A DNA stretch of 64,000 nucleotides from Heterohyrax brucei (Eukaryota > Chordata > Mammalia > Hyracoidea > Procaviidae), in NCBI GenBank assembly GCA_028571685.1, contig CM053146.1, forward strand, positions 22,045,431-22,109,430. Reading direction: 5' to 3'. Positions 1 through 9,900 of this stretch are shown here, piece after piece (position 1 is the stretch's first letter; each line of letters starts with the position of its first letter). The notes under the pieces were generated by a model. It was not told the origin of the DNA and did not search any database. It saw only the letters and a program-made list of their open reading frames with translations. Both the position numbers and the translations under genes were made by a program.

Positions 1-404
1 ACTTTGCTGCTCTCCACACACTATGACACCACGTGCTTCCCCTTCCCCTTGTATCTTCCACGTCCACTTAAGCAGCCCCTGTCCCCGTCTTCTCATCTCC
101 CCTCGAGGTGAGAGCTGCCCATTTAGTCTCCTGCCTGGGCCCAAGACCAGACGCACACTCTTCACCATTGTTTCATGTCTCATGTAACAGTTCAATATTT
201 GCCTGAGGAGTTAGCTTCGGGACTGGTTTCAGTCCGGGGCTAACAGAGTCTGGGGTGGTCTGGCTTTTTTTATGTACTATAATTTCATAGGCAGCTCCCC
301 AGGTACAACATTTTTGACCCCAAATAAAAGATCTTGCTGTCAAAAGATCCCCAGTCTCCAACCTTCGTAAGTATTTCTAGTTCTTCCTGGCTCTGACCAC
401 CTCA
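1..404. other. Last STEAP3 intron, left end: no feature recognised
   Basis: No exon of STEAP3 or of another gene is recognisable on either strand here. Short ORFs have no family resemblance. Confidence 0.5.
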
Positions 405-560
405 AAAGCCACTGTTGTTGAGTTGATTCTGACTCACAGTGACCTGTAGGTCAGAGTAGAACTGCCCCAAAGAGTTTCCAAGTAGTGCCTGGTGGATTTG
501 TACTGCTGATCTTTTGGTTAGCAGACAAAGCACTTAATCACTATGCCACCAGAGTTTCCT
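405..560 (-). repeat. AfroSINE
   Basis: Antisense copy: body phrase gttgattctgactcacagtgacc, then the tRNA-like head ending cactatgccaccagagtttcc. About 155 bp with moderate divergence. Confidence 0.85.
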
Positions 561-902
561 GACCACCTCAATGGTCTTCTTACCCCATGCTTAACAATTC
601 AGAGACTCAGCCCAGCTACTTAAGAGAAGCTACAGTTGGCTCCCTTCTATCCCCTACAGTTAATTCACATGTCATATCATCATGGCCAGCCTCCAACTGG
701 AAGATCAATTCCAGATCTCCTAGCACCAACCTTTGAACCATACCAACTTTTTCTAAGTTCCCAGCAGTGACCATCTGGAATTCAAGTCTTGAACAAACCT
801 GTCAATCATCCTGATATGCCCCAACTGAGTGTCCTGACACAAACCCACTATCTGCCTCCCCGCCCCCATGGAGTTTGCCTCTGCCTTGCAAGGATGGCTG
901 AC

Positions 903-1078
903 ACTGTGGTTTTTAAGCCTCGCTACATGTTCAGAATCACCTGGGGAGCTTGACAATAATTAAGACCCACCACCAGAAAGTCTGATTAAATTGGTTTGGG
1001 CTTCAGGCATCTGTTGGCTTTAAACGTTCAGCAGGTGATTCTAAAGTGCAGTCAGGGCTGAAAACCACTAATTTATGA
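903..1078 (+). mobile_element. MER5A-type hAT-Charlie relic
   Basis: Terminal inverted repeats are visible as gtggtttttaagcc at the left and agggctgaaaaccact at the right. Between them are the typical agaatcacctggggagc and ccaggtgattct-like arms of MER5A. It is non-autonomous and has no coding capacity. Confidence 0.8.
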
Positions 1079-1079
1079 A

Positions 1080-2334
1080 CCTTGCCTTCTAGCTTCAGCT
1101 GAGAAGTTCACACGGGCCTCAGTGTGTAAGGTGTTTGGTTGGTGAGGGGACTAGACCTGTCTGTTTCTCGGACAAAAGTCCGGTGAGGGTCTCTGTGCAC
1201 CCGTGCTGCTGTATCGTGGGGCTCTCTCAGACGATGCGGCACTAAGAGCTCACCCAGGCTTCTGAGGTCAGTGACAACCTGTAGCCATCATGTGTTACCC
1301 CGCCTCCCCGGCCCGTAGCTAGGAGAGAGCTGGACTATGCCTGCACACGGGCCATGCATGGGGACGGCGTAGGGGTGTTGCTCCTGCGCCTACCAGCTAC
1401 AGCGAGGGCCTCCCTCTACTCATCCCTGTCCCTTTGACATCCCAAATCCCACAGTGACTACAGTCAGGAATTCCCAGCCTCAGGCTCGTAGTTTGCAGGA
1501 AGGGCTATGAACAAAGACCCTTTGATTCTTCAATTCTAGTGGGAGCCAGGATAACTCCAGCTAGTCTGTTTCCCTAAAACTCCCTCCCAGAGAACAATGT
1601 AGAGATCCCAGAACAGCCAAAGGAGACCAAAAGGAGGGGAGGGATTGTCATGGGACAATTAATGATCCCCAAGCCAGGGTCATTTATATCACAGCTACAC
1701 TTGTTAGCAACAGAGAAAATAGCCAGGTCTTGGGTGACCTCTCCCAGTGCCCAATTAGTAAGGCGTGAGGGGGATGTGGACAATCGCTCATGAGGCCGGG
1801 GTAAGTGCTAGTGTCTGTCATCATTAAGTCATGTGTGGCTGCAGTAGGCAAGGTCACAGGAGGTTCCTCTAGCTTCAGGACAGAATTTAGGTGCTAGGGG
1901 CTTATCCCTGATTTCTCTCTCCAAGTCAGCCACACCAGTCAGGGTATTTTGCAGTCAAAGCGTGTTTAATCAGCTTAATTAGGAGGCACTTAGCATAGCT
2001 ACAAACACACAAAACACTAAAACAAAAACAATATAAAAATTTCTGAAAACAGCACTGGGGGAATTAAGAGTAAATCATCTCTTTGTGGAAGCTACAAGCT
2101 ATTTCAACGGCTTTTTGCTAAATCATTGAACACTCAGGGGTCCGACTAGGCCCACAGAGAACACTGGCTGTTCCCTACGGTATTTCTATGGCATTTGGAC
2201 ACCCTAGGACCTGTTGCAGTTGTGAGTGGCAGGAAATGGGGTTAGGGTAGCTCCTTGCTGGCAGAGGTGATGTCACAGAAGGTTGCAGCTGACCTTGACA
2301 GTCATAATCCCATTAGCAAGCACATGCATAATGC
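1080..2334. other. Intronic stretch without recognised features
   Basis: No coding exon, RNA gene or clearly classifiable repeat was found. Short reading frames look random. Confidence 0.5.
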
Positions 2335-2640
2335 ATTTACACCTTGTTAGGGGCTTTCAAGTCAGTTCTGACTCACAGCACATACACAACAGAAGGCACC
2401 ACCACCTGGCTCTGTGCCAGCCTCACCATCATGGCCATGCATCAGCCCACTGCTGTGGCACCGTGTCAGTCAGTCTCTCTGACAGTCGTCCTTTTTGTTG
2501 CTGACCTACTCTACCAAGCGTAATGTCCTTTTACATGGCCTGGTCTCTCCCGCTAACACGTCCAAAGTACATGAGACACAGTCTCACCTTCATGGCTTCC
2601 AAGGAGCACTCTGGCTGTGCTTTCTCTTGTGCACCCAACT
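2335..2640 (-). mobile_element. RTE/BovB-like LINE fragment
   Basis: The segment has a gagtcag/ctgactcacagc-like start, 'ctactctaccaagcgtaatgtcc' style blocks and 'tccaaagtacatgagacacagtctcacc', which I recognise from the RTE-type LINE abundant in afrotherian genomes. A second, shorter relative lies at 25378-25620. No reading frame survives. Confidence 0.65.
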
Positions 2641-2959
2641 GTAACCCCCAGTGAGTGTCTGAGGGAGCCACAGACACAGGGGGCGAAGTGGGGCCCTGAG
2701 AGGCTGGGAAACCTCATGACTCAGGGCTGAGGAGTAGTACACTTGGGACAGAACCCACATCTGTGGATTCACGTGTACTTCCAGACATTGTAGCCTGTGT
2801 GCCAGAGAGCCACTCAGGGAACAGATACTGTCTGATGGCACTTACATGAGATAGGTAGGATGGGCAAGTGTGAGCACATAGAGACCAAAGTGATTCCAGG
2901 GGCAGATGGAAGGAAAGGGAATGGAGGACTCACTGCTTAGAGGATGCCGTGCTGCTCCT

Positions 2960-3672
2960 AAACATGATGGGAAAACCTGGACATGGATAAAGCTGATGGT
3001 TGAACAGCATGATAAACATAACTGATGTCACTGAATTATACGAGGCCCTACAATTAAGTCCATGAACTTAACTGTTCTAAGTGCTACATACTTCATTGCT
3101 GAGTATTACCACAGTCACCCTCAAAGTACTCCCCTTGGGAAGCTATGCACTGACACCAGAGCCCAGTCCACCCTTCAAGGCACTTTTGGAACTCTTTCCG
3201 GAATGGCCATTGTGCACGGTGGCACAGTGGCAAGTTCGCAAACCTAATTGTATAGCTGTCTGTGAGAGAGTTTTTAGCCACTAAACAAGTAACTGTCTTG
3301 AAACTCTCTGTCTACTTACCCGATCTGGCCCCCAGTGAGTTTTTTCTTTACTTGAAGATAAAGAGAATTTTGAAACGAAGACATTTTGATGACCTCAGGA
3401 CATCAAGCATAATATGATGACAGCTCTGATGGCCATTCCAGAAAAAGAGTTCCAAAATCGCTTTGCAGGGTGGACTAGGCACTGGCATCGGTGCATTGCT
3501 TCCCAAGGGGAGCACTTCAAATGTGACCATGGTGCTATTCAGCAATGAGGCGTGTAGCACCTTTTTCTAGGATGGGATGATGACTTAACTGTCAGATTAC
3601 ATTCATGTAAATCATGTCGAATGGCAAACAGTTTCTCACATATATATTTCATCACAATTAAACAAAAAATAA
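2960..3672 (+). mobile_element. Old L1 3' end interrupted by a mariner element
   Basis: L1-like 3' terminal sequence (aacataactgatgtcactgaattata) stops at 3040 and resumes at 3600 as catgtaaatcatgtcgaatggc through an A-rich tail near 3672. The intervening DNA is the mariner described separately. Confidence 0.65.
3041..3597. mobile_element. Palindromic mariner (Tc1/mariner) relic with TA target duplication
   Basis: TA dinucleotides at 3039-3040 and 3598-3599 flank a 557-bp unit. Its arms (about 3050-3212 and 3428-3597) are imperfect inverted repeats, both encoding the C-terminal mariner block: minus strand KEFQKCLEGWTGLW..CIASQGEYFEGD, plus strand KEFQNRFAGWTRHW..CIASQGEHF. The plus copy continues upstream (about 3309-3420) into YLPDLAPSEFFLY, the segment holding the third catalytic Asp of DD34D mariners. 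The minus arm stops before that motif. The N-terminal two thirds of the transposase are absent, so the element is non-autonomous. It could be a MITE-like fold-back or two nested copies. Confidence 0.75.
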
Positions 3673-3800
3673 GTCACTCAGAGAGCCTGCAAAAATACAG
3701 ACTACCAAACCACCTCAAAGATCTGAGTCTGCAGGGCTGGAGATGCCGGGGAATCTGCATTTTCCAAGGGGGCTCTGTGTCCTTGCTGTTTTTATGGCGG
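3665..3800 (+). mobile_element. MER5A-like fragment (tentative)
   Basis: The phrase ctgcagggctggagatgcc..gaatctgcattttcc resembles the central part of MER5A-type hAT relics. Both ends are eroded. Confidence 0.35.
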
Positions 3801-4022
3801 GTCACAGCAAGAATCACACATTACATGTCTGCTCAATATACAACCTGCAATACTACATATATATATCAACAGCTGAGCGGTGTAAAAACTGAAAGAAAAA
3901 AAAAGTCCTGAAAACATGCAAAGTATTCCAATCTTTTTTTTTTTTTTTTGGCATTCTTTAATTTAGAAAACGTAAGTTGTAACCCACTGAACTGACTTCA
4001 TGATCCACTGCTGAGTTTCTAG

Positions 4023-4187
4023 GAGGCTTGCTGCCCCACTGGTTAAGTGCTTGGCTGCCAGCTGAAAGGTCTGCAGTTCAACTTCACCAGCAACTCTGCA
4101 AGGGAAAGATGTGGCAGTCTGGAAACCCAAAGCGTTTGTTCTACTCTGTCCTATAGGGCTGAAACTGACTCAATGGAAGTGGGTTTG
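4023..4187 (+). repeat. AfroSINE
   Basis: Sense copy with head 'ccactggttaagtgcttggctgcc' and body 'ctactctgtcctatagggctg'. Diverged. Confidence 0.75.
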
Positions 4188-4194
4188 AGAATCA

Positions 4195-4396
4195 GTTTCT
4201 AGGTGCATGGTTTGCACTCAGCTACTAACGAAACGTTGGCAGTTTGAACTCATTCACAGGTGCCATGGAAGAAAGTCCTGGTGATCTGTTTCCTTATAAG
4301 AGTACAGATAAGGAAACCCTATAGAACAGTTCTACTCGATGACACATGGGTATCCCATGAGTGAAAACTGAAGAGCAACAAATTTGGTTTTCTGAA
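4195..4396 (+). repeat. AfroSINE, second subfamily (tcctggtgatct type)
   Basis: This copy carries 'agaaagtcctggtgatctg' and 'acacatgggtatcccatgag', which mark a subfamily with a longer middle region than the 'ctataggg' type. It lies immediately after another copy. Confidence 0.75.
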
Positions 4397-5874
4397 AAAG
4401 TTTCAACACGTCTGAACACACTGACGTGGACTGTTCTGATGCCCAGGCTTGAGTTCTCTGGCTTCTGTCTCCTTGCCTCTCATCAGGCTCAAAATGGATA
4501 GTTTAGTCAGGGACAACAGAAGCGAGACCCCATTAATATGAAAAGTCTTTTTATATTTCTTTCACCTACAACATCTCCCTGTGACTTACAAAGTCTCTGA
4601 AAAGCATTAGCTCCACTGTGCAGGAGGGCACACTGAGGCTCGAGGAGCTGATGGGATGTACCTGCGGTCACAGAGCTGGAGCCTGGGGAAACACAGCAGG
4701 AGCTGGAGCACGCCATGCACTGACATGCCAGCACTGTCAGGAGGCAGAGCTCTTTGTTTTTATGGAACGTTAACACAGGCATTTGAGTTCCACAAGTAAA
4801 ACCCTTTCCAACCCTCTCTTGGCCCCTGCAACTACCTCTGCTCTTAGCCAGGACTTCAGCTTGTCTTCCCACTCTTCAATATGTAAAGCAGAGCTGGCCA
4901 CTGAGGTCCCAGTCAGCATTCACTAGCACAGTCAAATCCTCCAGCTTTCCTGAGCAGCCAGAGCTGGGGTATATAATCTACGGCTGCTTAAGGGAGCAAC
5001 TTTCTGGTGAGAAGAGGAGCTTGCAGTCTGTTTTAATTGTGCATAAACCATGCACGTCAGGATGCTCCAAGCAGAAACAGGAAAATCCTGGGTTCAGGTG
5101 TGAGACACATGGGGATTAGCAGCAGATAAATAAAATGCTGGTTTGCTCGCCCTCTTATGCTGGTATACGTCAGCCAGGCTCACCTCGCCAGGGACCTTTC
5201 AAGATGAGCAGAGCTCAGCAGTCTCAGCAACTGACACCCTTAAACAGCCACAACTTTAAACTTCTGTTCAAAGGCATGTTATATGTCTCCAAACAGAAAC
5301 AATGATTGTGGTGGTTATCTAATGGGATTATTGCTGTCACTGTCCCTCTCAGCACCCCATGAGTACCCTCACTGCACAGAAAAGTCCTCAGCAGATGTCT
5401 GTGATGAGGGGGGTGGAGGGTATAGCAGTTCTCTGCCCTGATGCCATGCAGTTGGCTGGCAGCAGAAATCAGTGTCTCCTGTCCATGGGAGGGGATGGGT
5501 AACTCCAGCAGGAGCTGGAGCAGGAAATGCCAGAGAAATGCAAAAGCAATGCCACTGGTTGATGTGTCTATTGTTACAGTGTCTCAGTGGTCTTCACAAA
5601 CCGAAGCCTGACTCTTCCTTGTTCCCATTGTATCCTAGGCCTAGGACGGTGCCTGGCAGCCTGGAAGTGCTCAATAACTATTTGCTGAATGAACAGAAGC
5701 AAAAAGAACTTTTACCACTAGCAACGCTGCCCAAAGTCTTTTCTGTAGGGTGTTGATAGCTCTTGTATGGAGAAAAAGGAGGATGAGTATTAATGCTCAA
5801 GCAAGTCCAGCTAAGGTTTGTCTGCTGTAGACTTTACTGGGCTCTTTGATGTACCAAAGTTGTACCGTGAATCT
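4397..5874. other. Intronic stretch with MIR- and L2-like remnants only
   Basis: A MIR-like segment lies at about 4605-4720 (gaggctcgaggagc..ggtcacagagctgg). An L2-like tail lies at about 5630-5700 (cctggcagcctggaagtgctcaa, then gctgaatgaac). Nothing else is recognised. Confidence 0.5.
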
Positions 5875-5879
5875 AGCTA

Positions 5880-6055
5880 TACAGTCATGGCATCCTCATG
5901 AATGCCACAGTAAAACTGCGACCCATTGGGTTTGTCAGTGATCTTTGGAGGTAGATCACCAGGCCTTTCTTTAGCAGTGCCTCTGGGTGTACTTGAACCT
6001 CTAAACTTCTGGTTAGAAGTCCAGTATGCTAACCGTTTGTATACCTAGGAACTCT
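5880..6055 (-). repeat. AfroSINE, second subfamily
   Basis: Antisense copy with ggaggtagatcaccaggcc and gtgcctctgggtgtacttg. The end of the head reads tacctaggaactc. Confidence 0.75.
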
Positions 6056-6069
6056 GTGAATTTCTTAAA

Positions 6070-6232
6070 ACCAGAAACCAAACCCACTGCCATCAAGTTG
6101 ACTCATAGCAACCCTATAGGACAAAGCAGAACTGCTCCATAGAGCTTCCAAGGGGTGTCTGGTGGATTCAAACTGCTGACCTTCTGGTTAGCAGATGTAG
6201 CTCTTAACCACTACACCAACCAGGGTTTCCGT
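6070..6232 (-). repeat. AfroSINE
   Basis: Antisense copy, nearly complete: 'cccactgccatcaagttgac' through 'ccactacaccaaccagggtttcc'. It abuts the copy before it. Confidence 0.88.
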
Positions 6233-6784
6233 GCATCTCTTAGGAAGAAGCAAATCATTTCTCAAACATATTGGACCACAGACAACTGGATTTTTCATGG
6301 GAAGTGTGTCCTTCAGAAAATGCTATGCTACTGGATGTAATTTCCTCCCATGTAAACTGGTGATCTAATGTTCACCTCCTGTCCACCCTACATGACTCAA
6401 AGGGCTAAAGGGAGAACACAGAGCAAGGTTGAGATGAGAGAGCTGGGGGGCAGTTAGGCTTTCACTGGCTGATGGACTCCCACTTAGACCTGCAAAATGT
6501 CCAGTGACTGCACATCACAGATTTTTGTTTGGGAAGCTCAAGAACTGTGGTTACTGAGATGATTGTTGGGCATGACTATATCAGGCTTCCCCAGCTATCA
6601 GGAGGACATGTGCACTTGTCTCGGCCTGTTCCTTTCTCAAGAGGCTTGGACATGAGGCCCTGGTATTTGAGCTGCTATCCCGCTGTGTGGAGCAGAGGCA
6701 GCTCCCTGAGGGGCAGGCGCGCACCCAAGAGGCAGGGCCCGGATCTGACTGGCGACTCACAAGCGAGGGCCAGCTCTGCTTTAC

Positions 6785-6949
6785 CTGAACAAAGCTGAAC
6801 TCCCTCCAGTTGAGTGAGTTTGCGATGGATGGCAACGAGGTGACAGCCAGCAGGGACAGGGTGCCGAGGGCCAGGACTCCTGAGGAGAGGTAGATTTCAA
6901 AACGCCAGACTTCTTCCTCAATCCAGAGTTGACTCTTATTGGTCAAGAC
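6785..6949 (-). CDS. STEAP3: STEAP3 third coding exon: transmembrane helix exon (residues 341-395)
   Basis: A 165-bp exon (55 codons) reads [21 protein letters not shown] and ends [12 protein letters not shown]. It carries one clear membrane helix near residues 358-379 and the strongly conserved [14 protein letters not shown] loop of STEAP proteins, which contributes to FAD and heme packing. The acceptor is ccattag/GTC (6950/6949) and the donor cag/gtaaag (6785/6784). The next exon should start with the SSLGFVALVLSTLHTL-type segment that contains the second heme histidine. No such sequence was found between 1 and 6784, so the last intron is at least 6.8 kb and the exon is outside the window. 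Confidence 0.96.
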
Positions 6950-9900
6950 CTAATGGGGAAGAAAGGGAAACCAGGAACTGTGGCAAAATGTCTGCCCCTG
7001 GGAGGCAGGGTGATGCTTTATGAAGTGAGAAAGGACAGCTAGCCTGACACTCCACCTAACACATGCCCATTTCTATTGCAGGTGCTTCACAAAGACTAAC
7101 TCATTTAACAGTCAGAGCATCCCAGGAAGTAGAAATCACCATTCGCTCCATTTTACAGGTGACAAAAACAAGGCACAAAGATCAGGTAACTTTCCTAGTC
7201 ATACACGGCTACTAGAAGGCAGATCTGGGAACAGAACCAGGCACCCTGACTCCAAAGATGGGCCTCTCTACAGCTTTTGCATATATGTACAGGGAGCTGC
7301 AAAACCCCTGTGGGGCCAGTGGCTAGCACATCCCAACAGTTACCTGGGCCAAGTCAGGAACCAGAGAAATACACAAGAAATACACACTTTAAACATGAGT
7401 ATCTCACAGTTTCCCTTCCCTGAATCTCAGGGAAGGAGAAACAGGCTATCCACGCTCTACATCCCTTCAGCCAGATGGCTAGTCTCCACAGGCTGCCTCC
7501 CCTGTTGCTCTGGACCTTTTTCTTCCTGCTGCCCAAGCTGCTCCCTGAGCATCGCACTTGGGACACATAGACACTAAACTCATCAACATCCCAACTCAAA
7601 GCCCCTGCCCAGGCTTTGATATTTTTCTGAGGCACACAGGTTTGGCTGCACTGTTGCCAGGCAACCAGGACTGACATCCATTCACTAAGCAATTCAGACA
7701 GCCCTAATGAAATACTTACTGAGGTGGGCGACAGGGAGGCGGGAAGGGTCTGTGGACAGGAAGGAGCCCTGCCCCACAGAGGTTTGAGTGCCATAAAAAT
7801 CCAGTTGCTGGCGGGTCAGCTCTGACTCTTGACAACACTAACAGTGTTACAGTAGAAGTATGCTTAATAGGATTTTTAAAAAATATTTTTGCTGTTTTTA
7901 AGACTACACAGAGCAGAACACGTATCAGTTCTACAATTTCTACAATTCAGTGCCACTGATTACATTCTCCAAGGTGTGCAACCATTTTCACCCTCCTTTT
8001 CCAAGTTGTTCCTCCCTGTTAACATAAACACTCTGCCCCCAACGTTCCCATCTAATTTTCCAGTTGCTGTTGTCCATTTGACTTCATTTAGATAGATCTT
8101 CAAAGAGCACAATGCTCTAGGCAGGCATGTTTTACTAGCTAACCTAAACTACTGTTTGGTCCTAAGAAGACTTTACAAGATATTTTGAGTTTAAGGCTTA
8201 AAGATATCTCTGAGCAATAGTTATAGGGGTTCATGAAGCTTCTGTGGCTCCAGCAATTCTGGATTCCATGAGAATTTGAAATTCTGTTCCATATTTCCCC
8301 CTTCTAACTAGGATCCTTCAATGAAATCTTTGATTGAAATGTTCAGTGAGTAGTAGCTGGGCACTGTCCAGTTCTTCTGGTATCTTGGCAAAGAAGGCAT
8401 TTGTTCATGAAGGCAGTTAGCTACACATTTCCATTTCTTCTTCCTCTTCCCGACTCTCCCTCCTAGGTTACTCCAGGAAACTAGGCACCAATTGTGCCCT
8501 GGATGGCTGGCTGCCTGCAAGCCTCAAAACCCCATGTACTATGTGACTAAGACTTAAAACAGAAACACTAAACATGATGTTAGGCCATTTAACTGGGATA
8601 TCTCATAAAGCCATGATACTCCACACCAAGGAATCAAATCCTGTGAGATACTGGTTGTACATAAGCAGCCTCAGCAGCTACTCTTTTTTTTTTTATCATT
8701 GTTGTAAATATGTCTATAACTTTTGCTAATTCAACATTTTATAGGCATACAACTTACTGACAGCATGTAACATAGACAGCTGTGCAACCCCATGCTTAAT
8801 GTGATTTTTCCATCACTGTTAAATGAAACTCAGTACTCCATAAGCATTAATGTACCATCTTCTCCTCTTTACCTGCATCTGGCAACCAACAATAAACTTT
8901 AGTCTCTATGCATTTGCCTGCTCTATACTTTTTTATTGTTTTAGGAAACCCTGGTGGCATAATGGATAAGTGCTACGGCTGCTAACTGAAAGGTTGGCAG
9001 TTTGAATCCACCAGGTACTCCTTGGAAACTCTCTGGAGCCATTCTGCTCCATCCTATAGGGTTACTATGAGGTGGAATCCACTTGACAGCAGTGGGTTGG
9101 GTTGGGTTTTATACACTTTTATGTAAATGAGGTCATACAATATTTGTCCTTTTGTAATTGTCTCATTTCACTCAGCATAATGCCTTCAAGTCCCAACCAT
9201 AGACTTCATTTCTCACTGGCTGAGTAGTGTTCCACTGTATATATGTACCACATTTTGTTTATCCATTCTCCTGTTGATGGACATTATCAGCTGTTTCCAT
9301 CTTTTGGCTATTGTGAAAAGTGCTGCATTGAACACCACTGTACAAGTGTAGGTTTGAGTCTCTGCCTTCAGGATTTGGGGGTATATACATAGGCATGGAA
9401 TTGCTGGGTCATATAGGAAACTCTGGTAGTGTAGTGGTGAAGTCCTACATCTGCTAACCTAAAGGTCAGCAGTTCAAATCTGCCAGGTGCTCCTTGGAAA
9501 CTCTATGGAGCAATTCTACTCTGTCTTACAGGGTTGCTATGGGTCAGAATTGACTCAACAGCAATGGGTTTTGTTTTGTTTTTTTATAGTAGTTCACAGA
9601 AACCCTGGTAGCACAGTGGTTAAGAGCTACAGATGCTAACCAAAAGGTCAGCAGTTCAGACTCACTGGTGCTCCTTCGAAAACCTCTGGGGCACTTCTAC
9701 TGTGTTCTGTAGGGCACTCGAGAGCAATAGATTTTTTTTTTTTTTTTTTTTTAAGAGTAGTTGGCGCTCTAATGGTGTTTTGGAGCTCTGATGGTGTTAT
9801 GGTTTGGTGTTTGGCTGCTAACCAAAAGGTAGGGCAGTTTGAGTCCACCAACCACTCCTTGGAAATCCTATAAGGCAGTTCTACCCTACCTACAGGGTTG

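Noticed and set aside
7354-7794. Open frame of 146 codons on the minus strand
   Set aside because: It is low-information intronic sequence between a MIR and SINE/L1 relics. No recognisable domain, and it is not the missing STEAP3 exon.
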